DNA from: Timema cristinae
Taxonomy: Eukaryota; Arthropoda; Insecta; Phasmatodea; Timematidae
Reading direction: 5' to 3'
DNA length: 64,000 bases
NCBI GenBank assembly: GCA_039000515.1
Contig: JBCFYV010000100.1
Coordinates: forward strand, 32,228,421-32,292,420
Under the pieces are notes generated by a model. The model was not told the origin of the DNA. It did not search any database and was given only the letters and a program-made list of their open reading frames with translations. A program made the position numbers and the translations under genes. Positions within the stretch are counted from its first letter, which is position 1, and each line of letters opens with the position of its first letter. Positions 10,126 to 20,035 of the stretch are shown here, one piece after another.

Positions 10126-10608
10126 CTAGATAGCTGTTGCCCGCGGCTTTGCTCGCGTGGAAGTTGATTATATACACATAGAAAATATACATATGTATTT
10201 ACAGATTAATTTAAAATATTACGTTACGTTGATGACCATAACTTGACCTCAGATCAAAAATAATGCAAGTCCGATACAAATTTTCACCCCCTTTTCATCC
10301 CTTATTAAATAAAATTTCCAAAATTCCTGAAACACGTATTTATTTGTTTTACGTCAATAACCGAAATACAAAATTTTGTTTATGTAACTTTCAAAATGAC
10401 GGACTTTCATACATATTATCATACATATTATCATCCCCTAATTTGACCCCTTTGGGGTGGAATTTTCTAAAATCCTTTCTTAATGGGTGCCTACATAACA
10501 AAATGAATATACAGTCCGAATTTCATGCTTGTAGCCTTGATAGTTTGCGCTCGGCGATGATGAATCAGTCAGTCAGTCAGTCAGGACATGTTATTTTATA
10601 AGTATAGA
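10126..10608 (-). mobile_element. Non-autonomous Helitron, copy 1
   Basis: Read on the minus strand it starts TCTATACTTATAAAATAACA and ends in a GC hairpin (CGCGAGCAAAGCCGCG) followed by ...GCTATCTAG. The flanks are A before the TC end and T after the CTAG end, as expected for insertion between A and T without duplication. It lies close to a TGAC-type tetranucleotide run. It has no Rep/helicase frame; a 112-codon plus frame (10263-10601) is incidental. The other copy at 59591-60086 is nearly identical over its whole length, so amplification was recent. Confidence 0.88.
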
Positions 10609-11446
10609 TGACATCTTTTATTGGCAGAAATTGATACTATATTTTACAACAGATTGAGGCCGCTTGTTGGTATGGCTCAATTGAGTATTTTTTTTTTTTA
10701 GCCTAACCAGCTATTAAGATGAGATGCACAGTGCACTTTATCAAAAGAAGATTATTGTGTTTCTTCACTAGAGAAACAATAATTTTGTTCTTGTCTGTAC
10801 CCTACATAGGAGAGAAAGGGTCCTGACTTATTTCTTCATTCTGCACGAGTTCCATTTAACTCGACGTCAAGTTGGCTTTACCCCAGCCACTAGCAGTTCA
10901 GTTCTAGTTCGTGTCCTGCACTGGACACATGTTATGATAGGTAGTAGGGGAGGAAATACATCTTTCCCCTCCCTTTACCTCCCCCTCTTGGCCTCCCAAA
11001 ACCACGGACGCACGTATCCAAACAATTTGTTGGCCTACCACTAGTTCTAAAAGGGAGGGTTGGTTGTAAGGAGAGTAATTCCCGGGCTTATGACCTTGTC
11101 AAATTATTAATTGTGTGTGTCCTTACAGGGGACATTGAGTGACGTATCAATCACCTGGGACCTACCTGTCATTTTATAGGAGGTAAGCTTTATGAATGGG
11201 GTGCAACTTTGTACGGCTGGGGGTTAAGTTTAGGGTGGAAAGACACCTTCCATTACAGAACCTTTTTTTTTATAGTTTATATAACTAAAACGTATTTCTT
11301 CAGTAAATATATTTAGGCTATTTTTATGAAACGCAGTAATTCCAACAGATATGAGCGTAGTGGCATTTGATGAGAAACTTTTTAAAGGAAGATAAATATT
11401 AATGTTTAAATGCTGACAGAAACTCAAAAACTGTTTTAATTACTAG
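10609..11446. other. GC-richer island, non-coding
   Basis: About 10800-11240 is GC-richer, with C/T-rich runs (tcttcccctccctttacctc at about 10958-10980). The 3' end (11240-11420) shows weak likeness to the MITE family at 5239. No believable frame. Confidence 0.35.
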
Positions 11447-11474
11447 TACCACGTCTTACTATCTATTCGGGCTA

Positions 11475-11532
<58 letters not shown>

Positions 11533-12017
11533 CGTTCAGGTTATACGCACTTACGCTAATGTGTAATGGTAGGGTGATTATGAGATGAATTGGAGGATCT
11601 ACAGTTTAACGTGTAATCCGAACCACGGTGGAGGTCTGGAATTCCACACATTCACAAGTTGTGATTAATACACGTATTGTCAGAGCTGAAGTAAGGGTTT
11701 GGCAGTCATATAAATTTGTGCCAGAATCTATGATTGAACCCCGGACCCTCAGTACAGAGGTCTGACACCTTACCCCTAGAACACCAGGTCACCGTTCGTG
11801 CTATACGCTATATTCTAATTGAGCTGATGGTTTTTAGGGACTAGGAAGGTTTTATTTAAAAGAAGTGAACTCGCATTTGCGAGGTTAGAGGGTGGAAAAA
11901 CCATTTTGGTAAAACCACCCTCAGTACACCCTACCGGGATTGAACCATGATCTCCCCGTCATAGGCAGTCTAGTCTACTGCAAGAGTAGCGCGTTAGACA
12001 ACGCGGCCACCGAAGTG
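11447..12017 (-). mobile_element. SINE-B copy interrupted by SINE-A
   Basis: On the minus strand, the head lies at about 12017-11925 (plus-strand words gcggccaccgaagtgggt, ggattgaaccatgatctccc), the body at 11820-11920 and the shared 3' module at 11447-11475. A complete SINE-A (11476-11793) has split the 3' module. The host copy is older than the guest. Confidence 0.85.
11476..11793 (-). mobile_element. SINE-A nested in SINE-B, with target duplication
   Basis: The TAA tail is expanded (plus-strand ATT run, 11476-11529). Body and tRNA-like head follow, ending at ccaggtcacc. Flanking repeats are ttcgggctat (11466-11475) and ttcgtgctat (11795-11804), a 10-bp duplication with one mismatch. The part of the 3' module next to the tail (agtaagacgcggtgct) is absent. 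Confidence 0.88.
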
Positions 12018-12195
12018 GGTCAGAATATGTTTATATTAATTTGTGTAGACGATTAAACGAAACATTTTTACTCACACAATATTTTATTTTGTAAGTAAGC
12101 GATAGTTTGCACAATTTAATACACATGGCCAGCGCTGCTCCCCAGATAGAAAGGATCATTAGTAACGGATACAAGCAGTATCTTTATTCGTAAGT
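12018..12195. other. AT-rich spacer
   Basis: No feature recognised between the nested SINE pair and the foldback element. Confidence 0.35.
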
Positions 12196-12583
12196 TTTAA
12201 AAACTATACCTAAACACGAGAATCAAACTCAGGACCCTTGTCTTAAAGCACCAATTCTCTACCATTCAGCTATCCAGGAATCGTCCCGTGACCAGGGTTA
12301 CTATTCTCCCATAGCTTAAGACAGAGTCTGTGATGTACGTGTGGATATAGTCAACTAACAATAAAGATGACCTCCTGAGTTACCGGTGGCTGTGGTATCT
12401 TGTGGCTTATTGTTAGTTGACGATATACACACGTCCATCACAGACTATGCCTTAAACTATGAGTGTAGAGCTATCCTTGACTTGTACGCATACTGGACAG
12501 CTAGCTCAATGGTAGAGAATTGTCACGCTACGTTGAGGGTACCATGTTTAATTCCTGTGCCCAGGTGTTATTTTTAAAATGCA
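12196..12583. mobile_element. Foldback pair of SINE-C arms with tRNA-like ends
   Basis: Two inverted arms (about 12196-12364 and 12409-12583) surround a ~44-bp core. Going outward from the core each arm has ttattgttagttga, acacacgtccatcacagact, a spacer, and a tRNA-like block with A-box-like tagctcaatggtagagaatt and a worn B-box. The tRNA-like blocks point outward. This is the most complete foldback form of the family. A 63-codon plus frame (12386-12577) is incidental. No coding capacity. Confidence 0.8.
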
Positions 12584-12644
12584 GGGTAGATATACAAAAA
12601 AATTATAGTTTTTTTTATAAAAAGATACATACATACATAATATA

Positions 12645-12866
12645 TATTTATCACCCTGTCTGACTACCTGTTCAGATTATACGAGTTGAGGATGAAGAAG
12701 GGAACATTTTAGAGGTAGTATATCCACAATTGCGTAAAAAAATAGTGAGAAACTATTTAGAAAAAACTACAATCAGATAACCTGAACGGGATTCAAACCA
12801 CGATTTCTCCACCATAAGCAAGACAAACTAGCACTAAAGTAACGCCTTAATACATCTAGCCATTGA
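12645..12866 (-). mobile_element. SINE-B copy, diverged
   Basis: Minus-strand head (plus-strand words catctagccattgaag, gggattcaaaccacgatttc), body, and 3' module (caccctgtctgactacctgt). Many substitutions; old copy. Confidence 0.65.
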
Positions 12867-13277
12867 AGAGAATGTTTTTATAGCAAAAAACCCCTTTTGA
12901 ACAAATAAAATATAGCTACAGTAGATAAATACATTTAGTTTAATTTTCTGCGCATAGATTTCTCCACAGTTGTTGAATATTTCAACTGGGCACCGCGTAA
13001 TTTGACTAATTGTTTGTATTGATTTAAAAATGTATGTACGTATGGTTATTACAAATATTCAATAACTATTAAGATTACTAGATGTAGAAAATCTAACTAA
13101 ATGTAGTCATCTCCTGAAACAATATTTTATTCTATTAGGTTAAAAATTAATTTTTATTTGAAGAATTGCAAAATTTATTACTTTACCTCACTTTCGTTTG
13201 CAACGTATTATCAAAATGTCATTTTTAAAACAGCACCTAGGTATTAGGGTCAAAATAGTTTGCAACAAGCAAAACAA
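12867..13277. other. AT-rich with a MITE-like end fragment
   Basis: At 12965-12990, ccacagttgttgaatatttc matches the terminal word of the MITE at 5239/37650. The remainder shows nothing. Confidence 0.35.
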
Positions 13278-13570
13278 CTGGCCTCGTGGTATAGTGGTCA
13301 GAGTTCGATTCCCGGTTGGTAGCAGGGGATTTACTCTAAAGGGAATAATTCACATGGTCCACCAAGGTTTGGTTAATTTGGTTAAGTTATGTTAAGATCT
13401 TCATTGGTTCAATACAGTCATACTCATTATCATCGTTCCCAAAGCTCATCAGAACATGGAACATGTCTACACGGAAATAATGTACTATTAGTACATTCTG
13501 GTGTCTCCTGGGCAACGGCACATTGGTACACACTCATATTTCTACAAACTGAGCTAAAGATTGATATAGC
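13278..13570 (+). mobile_element. Repeat D copy 1 with tRNA-like head fragment
   Basis: A shortened tRNA-like stretch (ggcctcgtggtatagtggtc followed by gagttcgattcccggttgg) at 13278-13325 lacks an anticodon arm. At 13395-13565 lies a block shared with 48862-49000 (acatggaa ... attagtacattctggtgtct ... ggtacac). Whether the two parts belong to one element is inferred. Confidence 0.55.
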
Positions 13571-14363
13571 TCAGACATGCCATTATTTTTAAAAACATAA
13601 TTATAACAAAATATGAGATTATATCACTATTTACACATTTGTTCATCATCTCATATACAAACTAATCTTCATTTATACTTAATATCCATCATTTATTTTA
13701 GTTTAGTTTAGAATGTAATGTACTAAATAGAATTTAATGTTCCACTTTAAGTTTGGTAAGAGACCAGAGATTTCTGTAGTAGAATACATTTTCTAAATTC
13801 TTTTGAGCCAAGTGCTTTGGGGGAATTTTGGAAGAATGTAAGGAGAAAGATAAATCCTCTTTATTTTGTTATTATGTATTTTTATATACTCTCTGATACT
13901 TCTCAACTTGTCAATTTTTTTTCCGCATCCACAATCGGCTTTCTTCCATCATCCAAGAATAGATATTTATTTTCAATATTGCATTTCTGATATTTTATAG
14001 TCATATAAAAATAAACAAAATATATTGTTTTGATATTTTATCAATCATATATTTAGTTAGTATATTGAACATGATATTTTTAAACACAAGTCTGACACTT
14101 TAGATCAGTTGGTAGTACGTATCTATTGAATTACTAGTCCCAGTTTCGTTTCTTGGTATGGCCAAAAACTATATCATGGCTAAAATGTTTTTTTTAAATA
14201 TTTTGCCTTAATAAACTAACGTCTGGGATATGGAGTGTTTAATCTAGAACTAAGCTAGTTTAAGTAACGTTCTTGATCGGTTTATAAAGTGTAAGACAAA
14301 TATATAAAATGAATACATAATTTAAACACAACACCTTTATTATATTCACATTTACTTAACCTA
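13571..14363. other. AT-rich, one weak tRNA-like stretch
   Basis: At about 14095-14160 a tRNA-like stretch (tagatcagttggtagtacgt, then a worn B-box cagtttcgtttcttgg) may be another tRNA-derived relic. It does not fold as a tRNA gene by eye. Nothing else recognised. Confidence 0.35.
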
Positions 14364-15145
14364 GAGCCGGTCTTATGGCAACCGGATGAATATTGCTATT
14401 GGGAGGTTAAAGTTATCTACCAGATAAAAGTTATCAACCACTTTAATGTTTTACGCGTTTTATGAACTGAATTTATCTGCCAGATAGCAATCTGTAAGAT
14501 AAATATTTTTTATGCAGGACACACAAGGTTGGTACTGTTTTTACTGGTGCGCGCATGCGTATAAGCCCTCCTGATCACTGCTGGTACCACTACAACCAAG
14601 CGAGTGGTGACAACGCTCAACATTTGTTAAATAATGGCGGCTAAACGAGTGCGAGTAAACAGATGGTGTCACGTGGGTACAGAAGCTAAGATGTCTTGCA
14701 AGTACTAATTTCGGTGTCTGCCAAAATGTGGTCAATAGTTGGGTACAACGTTTACAAAATTTCATTTATTGTACTTACATTTTAACAATTTGTTCTTATA
14801 TAAATATAATTCTACAAATAGCTTGTCAGTTTGTATAAAAGTGTGAATTAAATTATCTAAATTTATATAGTTAGAGCCCAGGCCTGTGTTTACTAAACAA
14901 TTGAATCAAGATTTTATCCTAAAAGAGATTCTGATAGGTGAAACCTCATTAAAAACAACGCGTCACTATGGCAACAACCAGTTTAACTTCCAGATAAAAG
15001 CTATCAGGTACTTAAACCTCCCGATAAAAATGTGATGGATAAATACATTTTATCTTGCAGATAAATTCTATCTGGCTGTCATAAGACGAACTTTTAACTT
15101 AACCACCAGATAGAAATATTTATCCAAGAGTCATAATACCGGCCC
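14364..15145. mobile_element. ~780-bp TIR element with CAGATAA/TTATCTG subterminal repeats
   Basis: The ends pair as gagccggtcttatggcaacc against taataccggccc. Inside each end, copies of cagataaa/ttatctg and 'gggaggttaaagttatc'-like words recur (14400-14510 and 14980-15120). The centre (14520-14765) is GC-richer. No transposase was found. Target duplication is unclear (short CTA/TTA-like flanks). Confidence 0.65.
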
Positions 15146-16872
15146 TTAGAGTAATACGTCAACACGACAGTCCAATTTTCATAAAATTATTTTTATTTGA
15201 CAAATGAAAAACTTACTATATCTACTTTAACGTATTGATACGTAAATTTATATAACTTGCAGCTATTAATTTTGCTCTTTGATTTTAAGAAGCACTTTTT
15301 TTCTCATTTAAACGTTTCTAAAAACAGGGTGCTTCTTAAAATCAAACTTTTTTTTAGACCAACTCTCTTTATGGCTAAGAATACAATATATTATAATATA
15401 ATAAAGATAAAGAATGTTCAGTAGAATCCGGCTCTGTATGAAAAGTAGACTCTGATAATTATTATTCTGAATCAGATATCGAGGTCTCGGATCAATCAAT
15501 AACATAAAAAGCGACATCTATACATTTACTTGAGACTCCAAAACCAAAGTGTAAGAAAAAATTCAACTATATTTTCTGAACATTTGATTGATTTCAAATA
15601 TGACAGAAATAAATCTATATTATCTGAACACCTCAAAAATACTGTACAGCAACACACCCCAATATGAAACTGCATGAAATTTATTTAAAACTCATCCAAA
15701 ATTAAACAGAATGGACACAGCTGGAAACATTTATCCAAACTGCAATAACAAAATTAATAGTAAAAATATTATAAATGAACAAACCAATTTTGAAAATCAA
15801 AAAGTTATTAAAGCCTTAAGTAAACTTTTCACAACACACCAAAATTAAACCCAACCCTTAAACCTGCCCATCCAAACCTTGTGACTAAGACCTGTCCGGG
15901 TCAGTGTCGAGAAGATTTGAACCTTATTCCAACTTCCTAGTCTGACCACATTTATCCTCCATCCCTGATTATAAATTAATGTAACATCACTTAATTTTTA
16001 TTTTAAAATACTATACGATTTTAATAATCAATCTATCTACTATCTATCTATCTATCTATCTAACTATCTGTATCTACAATTCATTTCACCTCAGCCCCAT
16101 AACTCACCTTTTCACTATATTTGATTTTTTTTCTCAAACTTAGTATTCAGTTCTATAAGCTCATATACACTATTTTTTTCACTTTTAAATTCAATTTTTC
16201 TCAGATCATGACCGAGATGCACATCTTATTTCTTGTCTAGGTAAATATTTTACTTAAATATCTAATTTATTTTTCCTTTATTTGATTAATCACTTTATAA
16301 CAACCTTATTGGCGTTGTATTGTTTTTTTAATCATATTTTGTATGTTTTTGTATGTTTTGTTTCATAAAGTTCTAATGAGGATGCCAGCGAGTGTTAAAA
16401 CTAGTTGATAGTAACGGGAAACTTAGCTGTCATTTCAATTATTATGGGATTATATTTCAGACAAAGAAATCAATTATTTCATTTACATTAAATAACTTTA
16501 TTATCTTTAACATACGTTTCAGCATCATCCATTTTGATTTTTAAAATATATTATTGTGTACGATATATAATTGAATATTATTTTTCTGACTATAACATCT
16601 AATTTTCTATCAAACTTATTTAAACTTAAATTTTAATTCTAGATGTTTTATATATTTAGCGTTTTAAAATGTTTTCTCAGTTGTAGATGTATATAACTCT
16701 TACGCTTTATATATAACTCCATGAGTCAAACCTAATATTAATTTTTAAATCTCTATACATTATTTTATTAAACTCTATTATGATAACACCTTAAATATTT
16801 ATGTTTATCAATTTATTTGATCTCAACTATACACATATTTAAATTATCAACAATTGAATTGAATTATAATTT
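15146..16872. other. AT-rich stretch with a TCTA microsatellite
   Basis: A TCTA-type microsatellite lies at about 16030-16066. At 15250-15355 the words attttaagaagcac and gtgcttcttaaaat form an inverted pair (a hairpin of ~100 bp span). No coding signal, no known family. Confidence 0.45.
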
Positions 16873-17159
16873 GGTGACCTGGTGGTCTTGGGGTAAGGTG
16901 TCGGACTTCTGTGTTGGGGGTCCGGAGTTCAATCCTCGGTCCCGGCACAGATTTATCTGATTACCAAACCCTTCCTTCACCTCTGACAAGATGTGTATTA
17001 ACCACAACTTGTTAATGTGTGGAATGCCAGGCCTCCACCGTGGTTCGGATCCCACGTTAAACTGTAGGTCCTTCATTTCATCTCACAATCACCCTACCAC
17101 TACACATTAGCGTAAGTGCGTATAAATCGAACGGGTAGTAAGACACGGTGCTAATAATA

Positions 17160-17198
<39 letters not shown>
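16873..17198 (+). mobile_element. SINE-A copy with inverted-phase tail
   Basis: Full head, body and 3' module. The tail begins as TAA units and then switches to TTA units (17153-17198). No clean target duplication was found. A minus frame across it is incidental. Confidence 0.85.
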
Positions 17199-17576
17199 TC
17201 TTTACTATTATCAGAAGAATCAGACTGAAAATGATTTAGAAAGAAGATATGAACAAAATAAATACCTACTGATAAATACGGTACTACTGGATTCTATAGT
17301 AAGAATATATCATAGGTATAGACTATTTAAGCGTTTTACTTTTACGAATTTAATAGCCAAAGGTCCCGGGTTCAATTCCCGTGTCAAGGTGTCATTTTAC
17401 AATTTCCAGAATATGTCTTACTTTTATTTACTCTTCTAGGATTAAAGCTTTTTAATGTTGGTGGTACTGAAAAAGTTTTTATACAGATGTTACATTTCTC
17501 ATCCTACAGCAGACTGACGCAAGGAAGATTGTTTGCTTACATTGTCGAGCTAGATCCGTATGGTCATATACGTGTA

Positions 17577-17611
<35 letters not shown>

Positions 17612-17762
17612 ATAATGCCTTGTACGTATGGGTGATGTTCCCGTACTGAATTAAGTACAAGCTAACTAATATCGAGCCTAGCACCAACTTAATTTTTCCA
17701 CCACGCATTACTTCTCCGTTATTTATATTCATATTTATATTAATTAATCAAGAATTCATTAC
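17199..17762. other. Mixed: SINE-C scrap and GT/GA microsatellite
   Basis: At 17358-17415 lies the B-box half of SINE-C (aggtcccgggttcaattccc, then gtgtcattttacaatttcca). At 17573-17612 is a (GT)n then (GA)n microsatellite. No gene. Confidence 0.6.
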
Positions 17763-17944
17763 TTTACTCATCAATAAACTACTCTTAACATAAAGGCTAG
17801 GGTTTGAATCGTTAAATCACCCTGAGATATTGCCCTATAATATATATATTATAAAGTTTGATCAAAATCCACAACACAAACAGTTTCATATCAATGGTCA
17901 AGGACAGACAGACAGACAGGCAAACTGGCATGGGGACAGACATA
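17763..17944. repeat. Fragment related to the 6.5-7.6 kb satellite, plus GACA run
   Basis: The words caataaactactcttaacat and ggctagggtttgaatc resemble the unit end at 7565-7600; a 'tttgatcaaaatccacaa' follows. At 17903-17920 there is a short GACA run. The likeness is moderate. Confidence 0.4.
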
Positions 17945-17953
17945 ATTGTAAAG

Positions 17954-19305
17954 GGGTATGTATATACCATTACATCGCAAGTCCATTACATCGCATGTCC
18001 ATTACATCGCAGGTCCATTACATCGCAGGTCCAACACGTCGCATTTCTCCACCTCTCTACACACAGCTAACCATATTGGCCAACACGATCCCAACAAGTT
18101 GTGTTACAATATAAACGCACTCCCAACTTGTTGGGGATGTTGGCCAACATGTTGTTGTTGGGCGAGCTGTTGTGTTGTGTTGGATCATTTGTTAGAGATA
18201 ATAAACGACCAACCCAACATGTTGGCCGAGTCGGGAGGTTCTGCGCATGCGCTATCGAGTTGAATGAGTGTCTAACCTTGGTGAAGCATGTGTTTTATTT
18301 TCCGATTAGTTTAACTTTTAAAATCGGGGCTAGTATAATTTTGTGATCATGGAATGGAACAAGGCTAATACAGTTAAACTAATTGATTTAAATTCTGAAA
18401 ATGGAAAAATTATACCTAGACGCGTGAATCGAACTCGGGACCGTGTTCAGGTGTCATTTTTCAATTTTCAGAATTGATGGAGATGGAGAGTTCCTCACTA
18501 AAAAGAATAAATAATAATAGCTTCGGCTACTAGATTCTTAATTGCTCTATATCAAAAGTATTTTGTTATTTGTGATGTCTCATGTGTACAAAGCTATAAA
18601 CTCCACTTTACAAATGTAGGTAACTCATTATTACCATAAACACACCTTCAATTCGACGTCTAGCAACAAAAAAAAACTTTGAACGCCCTACCGTTACTTA
18701 AGTTTTTGTTCTTCTGCAAGAGTACACTTCTTGTCATCACAATAAATGAAGAAACGGCAAGTAATACGTCGCTATACATGGCTAGAGATGTGTAGACTGA
18801 TTAAAAAAAAGATGGAGGAACCAGGATGTTGGTCCAACAAGTTGGCTAGAATAAACACAGCTTACTTTTCCACATGGATTGTCTTTAACATGTTGGATCC
18901 AACTTGTTACATAATAAACGAGGCTTCACTCTCACTATAAAGGTAGGTTTGGTTGAAAGGATTATGTGCCTGACTCCCCTTGTTGGCAAAGTTGATTAGG
19001 TTAGACACTCATTCAACCCGATAGCGCATGCGCAGAACCTCCTGACTCAGCCAACATGTTGGGTTGGTTATCTCTAACAAATGTTCCAACACAACTTGTT
19101 GGCTCTGACCAGCTCGCCCAACATTAACATGTTGGCCAACATCCCCAACAAGTTGGGAGTGCGTTTATATTGTAACACAACTTGTTGGGATCGTGTTGGC
19201 CAATATGGTTAGCTGTGTGTAGAGAGGTGGAGAAATGCGACGTGTTGGACCTGCGATGTAATGGACATGTGATGTAATGGACTTGCGATGTAATGGTGCT
19301 TACCC
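17954..19305. mobile_element. Mutator-like non-autonomous element, 1352 bp, long TIRs, 9-bp duplication
   Basis: Terminal inverted repeats span about 17954-18278 and 18998-19305. The ends read gggta and taccc. A perfect 9-bp duplication, attgtaaag, flanks the element (17945-17953, 19306-19314). Each TIR starts with 3-4 tandem copies of gtccattacatcgca and then has many copies of ccaacatgttgg / ccaacaagttgg. TIR length and 9-bp duplication are typical of Mutator-like elements; the superfamily is inferred. The 720-bp interior has a 64-codon plus frame (18746-18940) without recognisable domain, and a SINE-C fragment. No transposase. Confidence 0.88.
18391..18540 (+). mobile_element. SINE-C compact palindrome inside the MULE interior
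   Basis: Inverted words aattctgaaaatggaaaaat (18391-18410) and tcatttttcaattttcagaa (about 18454-18473) enclose a short B-box-like core (gaatcgaactcgggacc). Downstream is the family's 3' part (gttcctcactaaaaag ... aatagcttcggcta), also seen at 54440-54500. Confidence 0.65.
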
Positions 19306-19314
19306 ATTGTAAAG

Positions 19315-19507
19315 TCTATTTTTTTGCTTTGGACACAAAAGGTAAAATTTAATTTTTACATATTTTTTTTAGGTATTTAACGTGTTCCTTCTGAACCGAC
19401 TGGTTATATCAGAAGCGAGTTATAAACTAACTTAAATCTATAACAGACACAACAGCTAAGGGAGATATAGGCCTAAGCATCTGGGGGAGAGCCTGAAGGC
19501 TATTTCC
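19315..19507. other. Spacer, probable upstream part of transposase relic
   Basis: Nothing definite. The MULE sits immediately upstream of the mariner-type relic and may have cut off its 5' half. Confidence 0.3.
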
Positions 19508-19705
19508 TTTGGTGATATCTCAAATCACATGTGTATGAGACCCCAGTAGACACAGACTCGGTATTGGTTGCCAGGGTTGTCGTCGCCTGTGATGCGATTC
19601 GCAACACTTGTGGGATATTAGAACGGATGAGGCAGAATCTCGTACGCCGATATGCTTGCATTGGGGTTGGTGGCCGCCATTTTTAGCAACTGTTGTGAGG
19701 TACGA
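19508..19705 (+). pseudogene. Decayed mariner/Tc1-type transposase C-terminal tail
   Basis: One plus frame reads LW-stop-YLKSHVYETPVDTD, then VLVARVVVACDAIRNTCGIL, then ERMRQNLVRRYACIGVGGRH and F-stop-QLL. WGYLK...VYETPVD followed by an AI..TPGI-like helix and R..Y..C....G.HFE.LL is the familiar tail of insect IS630/Tc1/mariner-related transposases. The Gly codon of WGY has become TGA, and the Glu of HFE a stop. The DDE catalytic core is absent. At 19945-19970, ttcactgaaacactctatat looks like the matching terminal repeat. No 5' end is found. The family call rests on remembered motifs, not a search. Confidence 0.75.
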
Positions 19706-19993
19706 AATGGTAGGTTTCCTCTGGTTTGTTAATGACATGGTATACTGTACAGTACTACCTGTACACAATTTTACAACTAAATGTAAATAAATTACATGTA
19801 ATGATTAGCTGTAAATAAACCGGACATCAGTAACAGTGTTAGACATGTGACAGCCCATAAACCCACTTAGCTGGCTTCGCAGACCACACGTTACCTATCT
19901 CAAAACGTTCGGTAGAGTATCCCCTATGTCCTGTTTAATTTTTGCACGCTTTCACTGAAACACTCTATATATGTATATCAACTGATTTCAAAA

Positions 19994-19996
<3 letters not shown>
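19706..19996. mobile_element. 3' non-coding end of the mariner-type relic
   Basis: Runs from the transposase stop to a terminal-repeat-like word (ttcactgaaacactctatat, to about 19970). The ACACYCTATA-type end is common in this transposon group. The matching left end is missing. Confidence 0.5.

Positions 19997-20034
<38 letters not shown>
19997..20034. repeat. (TA)n microsatellite
   Basis: About 18 uninterrupted TA units. Confidence 0.95.

Positions 20035-20035
<1 letters not shown>

Noticed and set aside
10263..10601. 112-codon plus frame
   Set aside because: Falls wholly inside the Helitron copy; the same sequence gives a different frame in the copy at 59.6 kb. Not a conserved protein.
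14541..14765. 74-codon minus frame in the TIR element centre
   Set aside because: No transposase motif; the opposite strand also opens a short frame. Insufficient evidence.
17958..18346. Four overlapping plus-strand frames
   Set aside because: All are translations of the MULE terminal repeat, whose short tandem units keep frames open.
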